Origin: Vibrio sp. ED004
GTDB taxonomy: Bacteria; Pseudomonadota; Gammaproteobacteria; Enterobacterales; Vibrionaceae
Assembly: GCF_023206395.1 (NCBI RefSeq)
Contig: NZ_CP066149.1
Span: 744,001 to 808,000 of the forward strand
DNA: 64,000 bases
Direction: 5' to 3'
A model generated the notes under the pieces. The model saw nothing but the letters and a program-made list of their open reading frames with translations. It made no database searches and was not told where the DNA came from. Positions 28,690 through 38,887 of this stretch are shown here, piece after piece. How positions within the stretch are numbered: position 1 is the first letter of the stretch; every line of letters starts with the position of its first letter. The translations under genes and the position numbers were made by a program.

Positions 28690-29223
28690 ATGGCAAGTGT
28701 AGGTCTCTTCTTTGGTAGCGATACAGGTAACACTGAAGCTGTTGCTAAGATGATTCAAAAGCAATTGAGCAAGCAGCTCGTTCACGTTCAAGACATTGCA
28801 AAAAGCAGCAAAGAAGATATCGATAACTTCGATTTACTGCTGCTTGGTATCCCTACGTGGTACTACGGCGAAGCACAATGTGATTGGGATGACTTCTTCC
28901 CTGAGCTAGAAGCTATTGATTTCTCAACTAAGCTTGTTGCTATCTTTGGTTGTGGCGACCAAGAAGATTACGCAGAATACTTCTGTGATGCTATGGGTAC
29001 TATCCGTGACATCGTTGAAGCGAAAGGCGGTACTATCCTAGGTTACACATCAACTGAAGGCTACGAATTCGAAGCATCGAAAGGTTTAGTTGAAGGCGAT
29101 GACAGCCAATTCGTTGGTCTATGTATCGATGAAGATCGTCAACCTGAGCTAACTGATGAGCGTGTTTCTAACTGGGTTAAACAAATCCACGAAGAAATGT
29201 GCCTAGCAGAGCTAGAAGACTAA
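28690..29223 (+). CDS. fldA: Flavodoxin (long chain)
   Basis: A 177-residue electron carrier. The FMN phosphate loop GSDTGNTEAVA is at the N-terminus, the flavin-stacking segments are PTWYYGEAQCDW and CGDQEDYAEYFCDA, and the 20-residue insertion of long-chain flavodoxins is present. It supplies electrons to radical-SAM and other reductive enzymes and replaces ferredoxin under iron shortage. The ATG at 28690 has AAAGG upstream; the in-frame ATG at 28672 does not. The fldA-fur neighbourhood is conserved in vibrios. Confidence 0.96.
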   Translation: MASVGLFFGSDTGNTEAVAKMIQKQLSKQLVHVQDIAKSSKEDIDNFDLLLLGIPTWYYGEAQCDWDDFFPELEAIDFSTKLVAIFGCGDQEDYAEYFCDAMGTIRDIVEAKGGTILGYTSTEGYEFEASKGLVEGDDSQFVGLCIDEDRQPELTDERVSNWVKQIHEEMCLAELED

Positions 29224-29273
29224 TTCTCTAGCGGTCGTTAATTGTTACAATTAATGACAACTATGTAGATATG

Positions 29274-29300
29274 AAAAAACCTCCTTTTGGGAGGTTTTTT
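29274..29300. terminator. fldA terminator (bidirectional)
   Basis: AAAAAACCTCC-TTTT-GGGAGGTTTTTT; symmetrical A/T tails also allow it to serve the convergent DUF4442 gene. Confidence 0.92.
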
Positions 29301-29319
29301 GCTATTCAATGGTGACCAA

Positions 29320-29826
29320 TTAGCACTCAGCTTCTAATGCTTCGTCATCATCTCTAAATTGCGGCTTCTTTCTTACATAAAGCGTACGCTGAATTTCTGA
29401 TACCACATTTCCCTGCTTATCTTTGACATAGATAATAAACTCAGGAAAACACTTCTCACCGAGCTGTGTCTGACGATAGATCTCATCCAGTTGCCCTTGG
29501 CTTATTTCGAAATCTGCATACAAGTCAGATTGGCCAGGTTTGATAAAGTTAATGCTCGCTTCCTTGTCCCAAACATAATATCGCTCACCCAAAATTCCCA
29601 TTAACATCAAAGAGTAAACCGGATCAGTCAGGGAGAATATGCTGCCGCCATATTGAGTACGATTGGCATTTTTGTTCCACCAACGTAGCTTCAGCACTGT
29701 CTTTACTACCCTGAAGTCTGAACTTATGTGCGCTATCTTAATGCCCGCTCCCCAGAACGGAGGCCAGATATTAAGAGCGAATTTTACGATGTTTGGTTTG
29801 TATATTTTTGCAAGTTGCTTATTCAT
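29320..29826 (-). CDS. DUF4442 protein, hotdog-fold thioesterase-like
   Basis: A 168-residue protein of the DUF4442 (YiiD C-terminal-like) group. The pattern PPFWGAGIKIAHISSDFRVVKTVLKLRWWNKN followed by GGSIFSLTDPVYSLML is characteristic. The hotdog fold suggests an acyl-CoA or acyl-carrier thioesterase, but no substrate is known. It is convergent with fldA and divergent from fur. Confidence 0.82.
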   Translation of the reverse strand: MNKQLAKIYKPNIVKFALNIWPPFWGAGIKIAHISSDFRVVKTVLKLRWWNKNANRTQYGGSIFSLTDPVYSLMLMGILGERYYVWDKEASINFIKPGQSDLYADFEISQGQLDEIYRQTQLGEKCFPEFIIYVKDKQGNVVSEIQRTLYVRKKPQFRDDDEALEAEC

Positions 29827-30033
29827 AACAACATTCCGTGTTCATATTAGAATTACCGCCACCTTGACTGGTCGTACCTCCACTATAAGTGAGATACTTC
29901 CAATTTACAAAACAGATTGTGATGTCGATTAGTAACCCTTTGAAGTTCGTGGTTTATTGTTATGCCTGACTAAACTATAATGGTATTAATATTGAATTCT
30001 GTTAATTGCTGCAGATCATCAACAGGAAAGTAT

Positions 30034-30483
30034 ATGTCAGACAATAATCAAGCGCTAAAAGATGCTGGTCTTAAAGTGACCCTCCCAAGGCTCAAAATTT
30101 TAGAAGTATTACAACAACCAGACTGCCAACATATTAGTGCTGAAGATTTATATAAAAAGCTGATCGACTTAGGTGAAGAGATCGGACTTGCGACCGTTTA
30201 TCGAGTATTAAACCAATTCGATGACGCTGGCATTGTAACTCGCCACCACTTCGAAGGCGGTAAGTCTGTATTTGAACTTTCAACACAGCACCACCACGAT
30301 CATCTAGTATGTCTAGATTGTGGCGAAGTTATTGAATTCTCTGATGACATCATCGAAGAGAGACAGAAAGAAATCGCAGAGCGTTACAACGTGAAACTGA
30401 CTAACCACAGTTTATACTTGTACGGAAAAAGTATTACCGGTGATTGCAAAGGTAACCCTGACGCACACAAACCGAAGAAGTAA
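30034..30483 (+). CDS. fur: Ferric uptake regulator Fur
   Basis: A 149-residue metal-dependent repressor. The winged helix (KVTLPRLKILEVLQ ... GLATVYRVLNQFDDAGIV) is followed by the dimer/metal domain with HHHDHLVCLDCGEVIEF. The chosen ATG at 30034 is preceded by CAGGAAAG; the open frame upstream to 29980 overlaps a TATAAT at 29976-29981 that looks like the -10 element, supporting the shorter start. It should control feoABC in this window. The second cysteine pair seen in some Fur proteins is reduced to a single Cys near the end. Confidence 0.97.
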   Translation: MSDNNQALKDAGLKVTLPRLKILEVLQQPDCQHISAEDLYKKLIDLGEEIGLATVYRVLNQFDDAGIVTRHHFEGGKSVFELSTQHHHDHLVCLDCGEVIEFSDDIIEERQKEIAERYNVKLTNHSLYLYGKSITGDCKGNPDAHKPKK

Positions 30484-30488
30484 TACTG

Positions 30489-30516
30489 AACGCTGGCTTA
30501 GGCCGGCGTTTTTTAT
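30489..30516 (+). terminator. fur terminator
   Basis: CGCTGGC-TTAG-GCCGGCG followed by six T. Confidence 0.9.
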
Positions 30517-30560
30517 ATATGGTCACTAATAAGTACGAATACCCGATATTATTCAAACAC

Positions 30561-30589
30561 AAAAAAACCGGCTCTAAGCCGGTTTTTTA
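30561..30589. terminator. glnS terminator
   Basis: AAAAAAACCGGCT-CTA-AGCCGGTTTTTT, symmetrical, located between fur and the end of glnS; the minus-strand sense serves glnS. Confidence 0.92.
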
Positions 30590-30623
30590 TTGGGTCGCTT
30601 TTAACAAGCTAAATACTCAAGCA

Positions 30624-32291
30624 TTAAGCTTCAGTTTTACCCCAAGTATCGCGTAGACCAACCGTACGGTTGAACACTAGCGCGTCTGCTTTAGAGTCTT
30701 TCGAATCTACGCAGAAGTAACCCGTACGTTCAAACTGGTACGCTTGCTCAGCTGCACCTTCCGCTAGGCTAGGTTCAACAAAACCGTTTAGCGTAACAAG
30801 CGACTCAGGGTTAAGCGTTGCTGCGAAGTCATCAGCTGCAGCTGGATTTGCCACAGTGAATAGACGATCGTAAAGACGAATCTCAGCAGGTAGTGCTTTA
30901 TCAGCAGATACCCAGTGGATAACACCTTTCACTTTACGGCCATCAGCAGGGTTCTTACCTAGTGTTTCGTCGTCGTAAGAACAGAAGATAGTCGTAATGT
31001 TGCCTTCCGCATCTTTCTCGATACGCTCAGCTTTAATCACGTAAGCACCACGTAGACGAACTTCTTTACCTAGAACCAAACGCTTGTATTTCTTGTTTGC
31101 TTCTTCACGGAAGTCATCACGCTCAATCCACACTTCACGAGTAAATGGTACTTCACGAATGCCCATTTCAGGTTTGTTCGGATGGTTAGCAACCGTTAGT
31201 GTCTCTACTTTATCCGCATCGTAGTTTTCAATCACGATCTTAACTGGATCCAGAACGGCCATTGCACGAGGTGCATTTTCGTTCAGATCGTCACGGATAC
31301 AAGACTCAAGTGAACCGAATTCAATCATGTTCTCTTGTTTAGTTACACCGATACGCTTACAGAATTCACGGATAGATGCAGAAGTGAAACCACGACGACG
31401 TAGGCCAGAAATAGTAGGCATACGTGGGTCATCCCAACCTTGAACTAGGTTTTCAACCACAAGTTGGTTCAGCTTACGCTTAGACATCACTGTGTATTCA
31501 AGATTCAGACGGCTAAACTCGTACTGACGAGGTTGGCAATCGATCGTGATGTTATCTAGAACCCAATCGTACAAACGACGGTTGTCTTGGAATTCAAGAG
31601 TACAGATAGAGTGTGTAATACCCTCTAACGCATCAGAGATACAGTGAGTGAAGTCGTACATTGGGTAAATGCACCACTTGTCACCCGTCTGATGGTGATG
31701 AGCAAAACGAACACGGTAGATAACAGGATCGCGCATCACCATGAATGAAGAGCTCATGTCGATCTTAGCACGTAGACACGCTTTACCTTCTTCAAAGCCA
31801 CCGTCACGCATTTTTTCAAATAACGCTAGGTTCTCTTCTGGGCTACGGTCACGGTACGGGCTCGCTTTACCTGGCTCTTTTAGCGTGCCTCGGTATTCAC
31901 GGATCTGCTCAGGACTTAGCTCGTCAACGTACGCTAAGCCTTTATTAATTAATTCCACAGCATAAGCGTAAAGCGTATCGAAGTAGTTTGATGAGTAACA
32001 AATGTCACCAGACCATTCAAAGCCTAACCAGCTTACATCATTCTTAATTGACTCAACGTATTCAACGTCTTCTTTTTCAGGGTTTGTATCATCGAAACGA
32101 AGATTACATTGTCCCTGGTAGTCCTGAGCAATACCAAAATTCAAGCAAATAGATTTAGCGTGACCAATGTGCAGGTAGCCGTTCGGCTCCGGCGGGAAAC
32201 GAGTATGCACGCTACTGTGTGTACCATCCGCTAAATCTTTATCGATAATTTGGCGAATGAAATTCGATGGACGAGCCTCAGCTTCACTCAT
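30624..32291 (-). CDS. glnS: Glutaminyl-tRNA synthetase
   Basis: A 555-residue class I tRNA synthetase charging tRNA-Gln. The HIGH motif occurs in [16 protein letters not shown] and the KMSKS counterpart as [11 protein letters not shown]; the anticodon-binding beta-barrels fill the C-terminal half. Full length and single copy are as expected. It lies between fur and nagE, as in V. cholerae. Confidence 0.98.
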   Translation of the reverse strand: MSEAEARPSNFIRQIIDKDLADGTHSSVHTRFPPEPNGYLHIGHAKSICLNFGIAQDYQGQCNLRFDDTNPEKEDVEYVESIKNDVSWLGFEWSGDICYSSNYFDTLYAYAVELINKGLAYVDELSPEQIREYRGTLKEPGKASPYRDRSPEENLALFEKMRDGGFEEGKACLRAKIDMSSSFMVMRDPVIYRVRFAHHHQTGDKWCIYPMYDFTHCISDALEGITHSICTLEFQDNRRLYDWVLDNITIDCQPRQYEFSRLNLEYTVMSKRKLNQLVVENLVQGWDDPRMPTISGLRRRGFTSASIREFCKRIGVTKQENMIEFGSLESCIRDDLNENAPRAMAVLDPVKIVIENYDADKVETLTVANHPNKPEMGIREVPFTREVWIERDDFREEANKKYKRLVLGKEVRLRGAYVIKAERIEKDAEGNITTIFCSYDDETLGKNPADGRKVKGVIHWVSADKALPAEIRLYDRLFTVANPAAADDFAATLNPESLVTLNGFVEPSLAEGAAEQAYQFERTGYFCVDSKDSKADALVFNRTVGLRDTWGKTEA

Positions 32292-32593
32292 CTATAGCAC
32301 CTCTATGTATTTAGTATTGTCAGAGAAAGTTATCTTTCATCTCCAAGAAAACGGGCGCTTATAGCGCAAGTCAAAGATAGAAAGATCATTGTTGCTAATC
32401 ATCCACAATTCTTCGCCTTTGCACAATAAGAACCGTCCGTTAATTGCGATTATTTCTGCTATTCGATGAAGAATAGAACGAACCGTATTCACTGGCCTTA
32501 AACGGCAGGCACAAAAAAGCCTCCCATGTGGGAGGCTTTCAATTTAAAACTTACTTAAGAGTAACTTTACGTCTTAGTTAAGTACTTCCCTTA
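32292..32593. other. glnS upstream region and nagE end
   Basis: A 302-base gap with the glnS promoter side (32292-32500; no clear consensus promoter recognised) and the nagE terminator at 32513-32539. No gene-like frame is seen. Confidence 0.6.
32513..32539 (-). terminator. nagE terminator
   Basis: AAAAAAGCCTCCCA-TG-TGGGAGGCTTT; the T-run lies on the minus strand. Confidence 0.88.
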
Positions 32594-34153
32594 CTATGGA
32601 AGTTTTACATCAGATAGGTCTTCACCTGCACCGATAGCTTTCATTTCGCCAGCTACGATTTCAGCTAGTGGGCCTAGGATAACCTGTAGGTTGTTTTCAC
32701 CTAGTTTAACCACACCTTTAGCACCCAGTTTCTTAAGAACAACTTCATCTGCAACAGAGCGGTCTTTAAGAGTTAGACGTAGACGAGTGATACAAGCGTC
32801 GATTGAAGTTAGGTTGTCGTGACCACCTAGAGCTTTCAGGTATTGACGTGCAAGGTCGCCTTTTGGAGCTTCACCAGCAGGAGCTGCAGCAGCTTCGTCA
32901 TCATCTTCACGACCTGGCGATTTCAGGTTGAAAGCGCGGATTGCGAAAGAGAAAGTGAAGAAGTATAGAGCACCGAAGCCTAGACCGATTAGTAGTAGTA
33001 CGAATGGTTTAGTTGCTAGACCCCAGTTCAATACGAAGTCGATTAGACCAGCAGAGAAACCGAAACCGTGCAGAGTACCAAACATGTTAGCAACTACTAG
33101 AGACAGACCAGTAAATACAGCGTGCATTGCGTATAGAGCAGGAGCTAGGAATACGAACATGAATTCTAGCGGCTCTGTGATACCTGTTAGGAATGAACAG
33201 AATGCTACTGAGAATAGTGCGCCACCAACTTGGCTGCGTTTTTCAGCAGGAGCTGCTAGGTACATTGCAAGTGCAGCACCTGGTAGACCGAACATCATTA
33301 CTGGGAAGAAACCGTTCATGAATACGCCAGCGCCTTTATCGCCGCCGAAGAAACGGTGTAGGTCGCCAGATTTAACAGTTTCAGTCACTTCTTTAACTAC
33401 AGTAGTGATTTCTGGAGTTACAGAGTTAGCGAATGTGAATGTGTGCTCTTGGCCAACAACTAGAGTTTTAGCTAGTGATGGGTCAACACAAAGTTGAGTG
33501 ATGTTAGCGAATGCGCCTTGACCAGCAACGATGATTTCTTGACATGTACCCATACCGAACCAGAAGTATGAGTTCAATACGTGGTGTAGACCTACAGGGA
33601 TAAGTGCACGGTTAAGAGTACCGTAAACGAATTGACCGATAGCGCCAGACGTTGATACTGCGTGAGCCAGTGCGTCTAGACCAGATTGAACACCAGGCCA
33701 AACCACACCAGACACAGCACCTGCAACAAGTGCAAATAGACCGGCCATGATAGGGACTAAACGTTTACCCGCGAAGAATGCCAGCCACTCAGGAAGGCGT
33801 GTAGCGTGGAAAGCGTTGTAAGAGTGACCTGCGATGATACCTGCGAAGATACCGCCGAAGAATGACATGTTAACGTCTGCGTTAATTGTCGTTGCTGTAG
33901 CTGTTAGTACGAAGTAAGCAACTGCACCAGCAAGACCTGCTGCGCCGTTACCGTCTTTAGAAAGACCAATCGCGATACCTAGACCAAATAGCAATGGTAG
34001 GTTACCGAAGATAGCACCACCAGCTTGCGCCATAAATGGAATATCAAGTAGATCGCCTTGACCTAAACGTAATAGAAGCGCCGCAATCGGAAGCGTTGCG
34101 ATAGGTAGCATTAATGCCTTACCCAGCTTCTGTGCATATCCTAGAATATTCAC
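32594..34153 (-). CDS. nagE: PTS N-acetylglucosamine-specific EIICB
   Basis: A 519-residue permease. The EIIC domain with about ten membrane segments (LPIATLPIAALLLRLGQGD, GFGFSAGLIDFVLNWGL) takes up GlcNAc. The C-terminal EIIB domain has its phosphorylated cysteine in SIDACITRLRL. E. coli NagE has a third EIIA domain; it is absent here, so phosphate must come from a separate EIIA(Glc)-type protein. It is divergent from nagAC, with CRP and NagC-like sites between them. Confidence 0.94.
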   Translation of the reverse strand: MNILGYAQKLGKALMLPIATLPIAALLLRLGQGDLLDIPFMAQAGGAIFGNLPLLFGLGIAIGLSKDGNGAAGLAGAVAYFVLTATATTINADVNMSFFGGIFAGIIAGHSYNAFHATRLPEWLAFFAGKRLVPIMAGLFALVAGAVSGVVWPGVQSGLDALAHAVSTSGAIGQFVYGTLNRALIPVGLHHVLNSYFWFGMGTCQEIIVAGQGAFANITQLCVDPSLAKTLVVGQEHTFTFANSVTPEITTVVKEVTETVKSGDLHRFFGGDKGAGVFMNGFFPVMMFGLPGAALAMYLAAPAEKRSQVGGALFSVAFCSFLTGITEPLEFMFVFLAPALYAMHAVFTGLSLVVANMFGTLHGFGFSAGLIDFVLNWGLATKPFVLLLIGLGFGALYFFTFSFAIRAFNLKSPGREDDDEAAAAPAGEAPKGDLARQYLKALGGHDNLTSIDACITRLRLTLKDRSVADEVVLKKLGAKGVVKLGENNLQVILGPLAEIVAGEMKAIGAGEDLSDVKLP

Positions 34154-34194
34154 CAGTTGTTTCCCCCTATAGGATTTTTTAGAATTCGTTTGAG

Positions 34195-34206
34195 AAACTT
34201 ATTTTA
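34195..34206. promoter_or_regulatory. Candidate NagC operator, nagE-proximal
   Basis: AAACTTATTTTA, identical to 34331-34342 and 136 bp away from it (about 13 helical turns). The TTATTTT core resembles NagC operators. Assignment to NagC is inference from the adjacent nagC gene. Confidence 0.4.
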
Positions 34207-34273
34207 GTCGCTCAATTTAGTCCTATTCAGTGTATTCAATTAATTTTGCTCCGCAAATTAAAACCTTACCATT

Positions 34274-34289
34274 TGTGATCGTAATCACC
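34274..34289. promoter_or_regulatory. CRP-cAMP site between nagE and nagA
   Basis: TGTGA-TCGTAA-TCACC matches the CRP half-sites at nine of ten bases. It is centred about 128 bases upstream of the nagE start. CRP activation of nag genes is known in E. coli. Confidence 0.75.
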
Positions 34290-34330
34290 AGTTTTTACCA
34301 AATCCAGAGGTTTTTGCTAGCGAGATCATA

Positions 34331-34342
34331 AAACTTATTTTA
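34331..34342. promoter_or_regulatory. Candidate NagC operator, distal copy
   Basis: Second copy of AAACTTATTTTA, followed by an A-rich stretch that could complete a palindromic NagC site. Confidence 0.4.
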
Positions 34343-34629
34343 TCATTCAAAAAAATGAACATTTATAGATAAAATCTAGATCTAATGTTTGGGCTAACAA
34401 CGGGTTATTTGAGGCAAGCAATGCCAGATAAACTACTGATAACACTGAGCCTGAACTTATAAATAAAATGAATTGTTCACATATTTTTCAAACACTTAAA
34501 CTCGCTTCCCATTTTGAAGCCGTTTGCCCATAAAAGATAAATCGTTACGTAAATGATGCTCGCAAACTAAGTACCCATTTAGGTAACGAAGAATTTTTAA
34601 AGATCTCACGAAATAAGGATTAGCTGACT

Positions 34630-35766
34630 ATGTACGCGCTAAGTAACTGTAAAATTTACACTGGTAGTGATGTTCTGACCGATCATGCTGTAATAATCGA
34701 AAACGAACTGATCAAAAAAGTCTGCCCTATCTCTGAATTGCCAGAAGGAATTGAGGTTCGCGACCTAGACGGAGCAAACCTAAGCCCAGGTTTCATTGAC
34801 CTACAACTGAACGGTTGTGGTGGTGTAATGCTGAACGATGAGATCACTGCAGACACTATGCAGATCATGCACAAAGCAAACCTGAAATCTGGCTGTACTA
34901 GCTTCCTACCTACGCTTATCACCTCTTCAGACGAAGACATGCGTGCGGTTATCACGGCAGCTCGTGAATACCACAATCAGTACCAAAACCAGTCTTTAGG
35001 TCTTCACCTTGAAGGTCCGTACCTAAACGTTGCGAAAAAAGGCATCCACAGCGTCGATCACATTCGTAAATCTGATAACGAGATGATTGAGCTTATCTGT
35101 GAAAACAGCGACCTTGTTGCAAAAGTAACTTTAGCGCCTGAGCTGAACGATCCTGAACACATTGAACGTCTTCAGAAAGCGGGCGTGGTGGTTTCTATTG
35201 GCCACACCAACGCAACTTATGCAGAAGCACGTCAAGGCTTCGAGTCTGGTATTACTTTCGCGACTCACCTATTCAATGCAATGACACCTATGGTTGGCCG
35301 CGAGCCAGGCGTTGTTGGCGCGATTTACGATACGCCAGAAGTATACGCAGGTATCATCGCCGATGGCTTCCACGTTGATTACGCAAACATTCGAATTGCG
35401 CACAAAATCAAGGGAGAAAAGCTCGTATTAGTGACGGACGCCACAGCTCCTGCAGGTGCTGACATGGAATACTTTATTTTTGTCGGTAAGAAAGTATATT
35501 ACCGAGATGGTAAGTGTGTTGATGAAAACGGCACACTGGGCGGCTCAGCTCTGACTATGATTGAAGCAGTTCAGAATACAGTTGAGCACGCTGGTATCGC
35601 TTTAGACGAAGCTCTTCGCATGGCTACGCTATACCCAGCTACGGCTATCGGTGTAGAAAGCAAGCTAGGTCGAATCAAAAAAGGCATGGTTGCAAACCTA
35701 GCTGTATTTGACCGAGACTTTAACGTTAAAGCGACTGTTGTTAATGGACAATACGAGCACAATTAA
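34630..35766 (+). CDS. nagA: N-acetylglucosamine-6-phosphate deacetylase
   Basis: A 378-residue amidohydrolase that removes acetate from GlcNAc-6-P. It has the metal-site Glu in [15 protein letters not shown], His in [10 protein letters not shown] and [20 protein letters not shown], and the catalytic Asp in [10 protein letters not shown]. It starts after AAATAAGGATTAG and is followed two bases later by nagC. It converts the product of NagE uptake towards glucosamine-6-P. Confidence 0.97.
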   Translation: MYALSNCKIYTGSDVLTDHAVIIENELIKKVCPISELPEGIEVRDLDGANLSPGFIDLQLNGCGGVMLNDEITADTMQIMHKANLKSGCTSFLPTLITSSDEDMRAVITAAREYHNQYQNQSLGLHLEGPYLNVAKKGIHSVDHIRKSDNEMIELICENSDLVAKVTLAPELNDPEHIERLQKAGVVVSIGHTNATYAEARQGFESGITFATHLFNAMTPMVGREPGVVGAIYDTPEVYAGIIADGFHVDYANIRIAHKIKGEKLVLVTDATAPAGADMEYFIFVGKKVYYRDGKCVDENGTLGGSALTMIEAVQNTVEHAGIALDEALRMATLYPATAIGVESKLGRIKKGMVANLAVFDRDFNVKATVVNGQYEHN

Positions 35767-35768
35767 GT

Positions 35769-36983
35769 ATGAATGGCGGACAAATAGGTAACGTAGACTT
35801 AGTTAAACAACTAAACAGTGCGGCGGTATACCGACTAATAGACCAACAAGGGCCTATCAGTCGTATACAAGTGGCTGATGTAAGCCAACTCGCACCGGCA
35901 AGTGTTACAAAAATTACCCGCCAACTTTTAGAGCGCGGCCTAATCAAAGAGGTGGCGCAGCAAGCGTCTACTGGCGGTAGACGCGCTATCTCCCTAACCA
36001 CAGAAGTAGAACCTTTTCATTCTGTCGCAGTGCGCTTAGGCCGAGACTATATTCAAATAAGCCTTCATGACCTTGGCGGTCGTGAGTTGGCTTTCCAACA
36101 GCAAGACCTGAATTATTCAGACCAATCAGACCTTACCCAAGGCTTGGTTAATAATTTAAAGGCTTTCATTGCTGAGCACCAACCAAAAATCGACCAACTG
36201 ATTGCGATTGGCGTTACTCTTCCAGGCTTGGTTAACCCAACGACTGGTGTTGTTGAGTACATGCCAAACACAGACATCGATAACCTAGCTTTAAGCGACA
36301 TTATTCGCGACACATTCCATGTCGCTTGTTTTGTGGGCAACGATGTTCGAGGAATGGCGCTTGCTGAGCACTACTTCGGCGCAAGTAAAGACAGCCAAGA
36401 CTCTATTTTAGTGAGTGTTCACCGTGGTACCGGCGCTGGTATTATCGTGAATGGTCAGGTTTTCTTAGGTCACAACCGCAACGTTGGTGAGATTGGTCAT
36501 ATCCAAATCGATCCGCTAGGCGAGCAATGCCAGTGTGGTAATTTCGGCTGTCTTGAAACCGTAGCGGCAAACCCAGCTATCGTTGAACGAGTTCAGAAAC
36601 TGATTAAGCAAGGCTATGAGTCTTCTTTAACAGAGCTTGACCGTATTACAATTCAAGATGTGTGTGACCATGCAATCAATGGTGACGAACTAGCGAAACA
36701 AAGCTTAGTTCGAGTAGGAAACCAGTTAGGCAAGGCGATCGCCATGACGATTAACTTATTTAACCCTCAAAAAGTTATCATCGCAGGTGATATTACAAAG
36801 GCACAAGAGATTGTTTTCCCTGCAATTAAGCGCAATGTAGAGAATCAGTCGTTAACGACTTTCCATAGCGGCTTGCCTATTGTAGCATCTCAGATCGATA
36901 AACATCCTACGATGGGAGCTTTTGCCATGATTAAGCGCGCCATGCTCAACGGTGTGTTGCTGCAGAAGCTTCTCGAAGATTAA
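35769..36983 (+). CDS. nagC: ROK-family repressor NagC
   Basis: A 404-residue ROK transcription factor. The N-terminal winged helix (ISRIQVADVSQLAPASVTKI) binds DNA; the ROK domain has the zinc site in GHIQ.DP ... CQCGNFGCLETVAA and the sugar/phosphate pocket GTGAGIIVNG. It represses nag genes until GlcNAc-6-P binds. It lies two bases after nagA and ends at a strong terminator. Confidence 0.95.
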   Translation: MNGGQIGNVDLVKQLNSAAVYRLIDQQGPISRIQVADVSQLAPASVTKITRQLLERGLIKEVAQQASTGGRRAISLTTEVEPFHSVAVRLGRDYIQISLHDLGGRELAFQQQDLNYSDQSDLTQGLVNNLKAFIAEHQPKIDQLIAIGVTLPGLVNPTTGVVEYMPNTDIDNLALSDIIRDTFHVACFVGNDVRGMALAEHYFGASKDSQDSILVSVHRGTGAGIIVNGQVFLGHNRNVGEIGHIQIDPLGEQCQCGNFGCLETVAANPAIVERVQKLIKQGYESSLTELDRITIQDVCDHAINGDELAKQSLVRVGNQLGKAIAMTINLFNPQKVIIAGDITKAQEIVFPAIKRNVENQSLTTFHSGLPIVASQIDKHPTMGAFAMIKRAMLNGVLLQKLLED

Positions 36984-37006
36984 AGAAAAATAATTCTGAT
37001 TTTCCG

Positions 37007-37041
37007 CGGGCCGTGTTTGTATAAACACGGCCCGTTTTTTT
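37007..37041 (+). terminator. nagAC terminator
   Basis: CGGGCCGTGTTT-GTAT-AAACACGGCCCG followed by seven T. Confidence 0.95.
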
Positions 37042-37067
37042 AAGCTAGGGAACTACAACAACAAGTT

Positions 37068-38654
37068 ATGGAACTTATATTAATATCCACTGCGTTTATC
37101 GCAGGATTTATTGCTTTAAAGTGTCACCTTCCCCCATTAGTTGGTTTTTTGGTTGCAGGCTTTGGGCTTTTTGCCTTTGGCTTTGAAACCAATGACACCA
37201 TCATTACTTTAGCTGACCTTGGTGTCACGCTACTTCTATTTACTATCGGCTTAAAACTCGACATCAAAACCCTGCTCTCTAAAGAGATCTGGGCTGGCGC
37301 GACAATGCACAACCTTTTGTCCACTCTGTTTTTCGCTGTCGCCCTATTTGGTTTTAAGTTCTTAGGTATTTCATCGCTGGCCGCCATGTCGGTAGAACAG
37401 ATCGTTCTGCTTGGTTTTGCTCTTTCATTCTCTAGTACGGTATTTGCAGTTAAGACTCTGCAAGAGAAAGGTGAAATGAATGCGACCTACGGAACGTTAG
37501 CGATTGGTATCTTGGTCATGCAGGATATCTTCGCCGTAGTATTCCTAACGGCTTCTACAGGCAAAATACCTGAGTGGTATGCGATTGCTCTGTTTGCCCT
37601 GCCTTTACTACGCCCACTGTTCTACAAAGTGCTCGATTGGGTTGGTCACGGCGAGATGCTGGTTCTGTCCGGCATCTTCTTCGCACTAGTCGTCGGTGCT
37701 GGTTTATTCCATTTGGTTGGTGTGAAACCAGACCTAGGGGCTCTTGTTCTAGGTATGTTACTTGCTGGTCATCCAAAAGCCTCAGAGTTATCAAAATCGC
37801 TTTTTAACCTTAAAGAGCTTTTCCTTGTCTGTTTCTTCTTGAACATTGGTTTGTCAGAGCAACCAACCATTCAAGGCTTTATGCTTGCAATCTTGTTCTT
37901 ACTGATGCTGCCAGTGAAAGGTGTTCTCTACTTCTTGGTGCTCAACCGTTTCAAGTTCCGTGTTCGAACGTCTCTACTCGCCTCATTATCACTGTTTAAC
38001 TACAGCGAATTTGGCCTCATCGTTGGTGGTCTTGCCTTCAAGATGGGTTGGATGTCGGGTGATATCCTAGTTGCGGTAGCCATTGCGGTTTCACTGTCGT
38101 TCTTAATCGCTGCACCTTTAAACCGAGCTGGTCACAAGCTTTATCAGCAGTCAGGTAAATGGCTGAAAGAGCATGCGTCAGAAAAGCTTCACCGACGTGA
38201 TAAGCGAATTGACCCAGGCCGAGCACAAGTGCTTATTCTTGGTATGGGCCGAATTGGTACTGGTGCTTATGACGAATTACGCTCTCGCTATGGCAAAGTT
38301 AGCCTAGGTGTTGAAGTTCGTGAAGAAGCAGCACACAACCACAGAAGCCATGGCAGAAACGTGATTTCCGGCGACGCGACTGACCCGGACTTCTGGGAAC
38401 GTATCTTAGATACCGCCAATGTGAAATTGGTGATCTTGGCTATGCCGCACCACCAAGGTAATCAAACCGCTTTAGACCAGTTGAAATCTCGAAACTTCAA
38501 AGGTCAAATTGCGGCGATTGCTGAATATCCGGATCAACTCGAAACGCTCAAAGAAAACGGTGTTGATGCGGCATTTAACATTTATAGCGAAGCCGGTAGT
38601 GGTTTTGCTCGCCACGTATGTGAACAGCTAAACCCAAACATCAATAAAATCTAG
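37068..38654 (+). CDS. CPA2-family monovalent cation/proton antiporter with TrkA-N domain
   Basis: A 528-residue membrane protein. About 12 helices of the Na+/H+ exchanger (KefB/YbaL-like) type are visible, with LLLFTIGLKLDIKTL, FALSFSSTVFAVKTLQEKGE and NYSEFGLIVGGLAFK. The cytosolic C-terminal part has a Rossmann nucleotide-binding domain starting VLILGMGRIGTGAYDEL. It probably exchanges K+ or Na+ for protons under NAD(H)-linked control; the ion is not determined. It is a single-gene unit with terminators on both sides. Confidence 0.88.
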   Translation: MELILISTAFIAGFIALKCHLPPLVGFLVAGFGLFAFGFETNDTIITLADLGVTLLLFTIGLKLDIKTLLSKEIWAGATMHNLLSTLFFAVALFGFKFLGISSLAAMSVEQIVLLGFALSFSSTVFAVKTLQEKGEMNATYGTLAIGILVMQDIFAVVFLTASTGKIPEWYAIALFALPLLRPLFYKVLDWVGHGEMLVLSGIFFALVVGAGLFHLVGVKPDLGALVLGMLLAGHPKASELSKSLFNLKELFLVCFFLNIGLSEQPTIQGFMLAILFLLMLPVKGVLYFLVLNRFKFRVRTSLLASLSLFNYSEFGLIVGGLAFKMGWMSGDILVAVAIAVSLSFLIAAPLNRAGHKLYQQSGKWLKEHASEKLHRRDKRIDPGRAQVLILGMGRIGTGAYDELRSRYGKVSLGVEVREEAAHNHRSHGRNVISGDATDPDFWERILDTANVKLVILAMPHHQGNQTALDQLKSRNFKGQIAAIAEYPDQLETLKENGVDAAFNIYSEAGSGFARHVCEQLNPNINKI

Positions 38655-38670
38655 CCTAAAACGCCCTCTT

Positions 38671-38716
38671 AAAAACCTCTCAAAATTGCGAATTTTTGCA
38701 CTTTTGAGAGGTTTTC
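38671..38716 (+). terminator. Terminator of the antiporter gene
   Basis: AAAACCTCTCAAAA pairs with the TTTTGAGAGGTTTT arm; the tail is TTTTCGT, so the U-tract is short but the stem is long. Confidence 0.75.
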
Positions 38717-38887
38717 GTATAAAAAACCAACTGCAATTAGATACCAAACACCAAAACCAACTAATAATTAGATAATTTCTAACATAACCCCCTTTATATT
38801 ATTTTTTTGCTTACATCCGGTTGCTTTTTTTAGCCAGAATGGCAAATTGAATACAGTTGATTTAGAAATTATTTAAAAGGAAGTTCT

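Larger units (their letters stand above)
34154..34629. other. Divergent nagE/nagA control region
   Basis: A 476-base AT-rich regulatory gap. It contains a strong CRP-like site at 34274-34289 and the identical 12-mer AAACTTATTTTA at 34195-34206 and 34331-34342, candidate NagC half-operators. No gene is visible. Confidence 0.75.
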
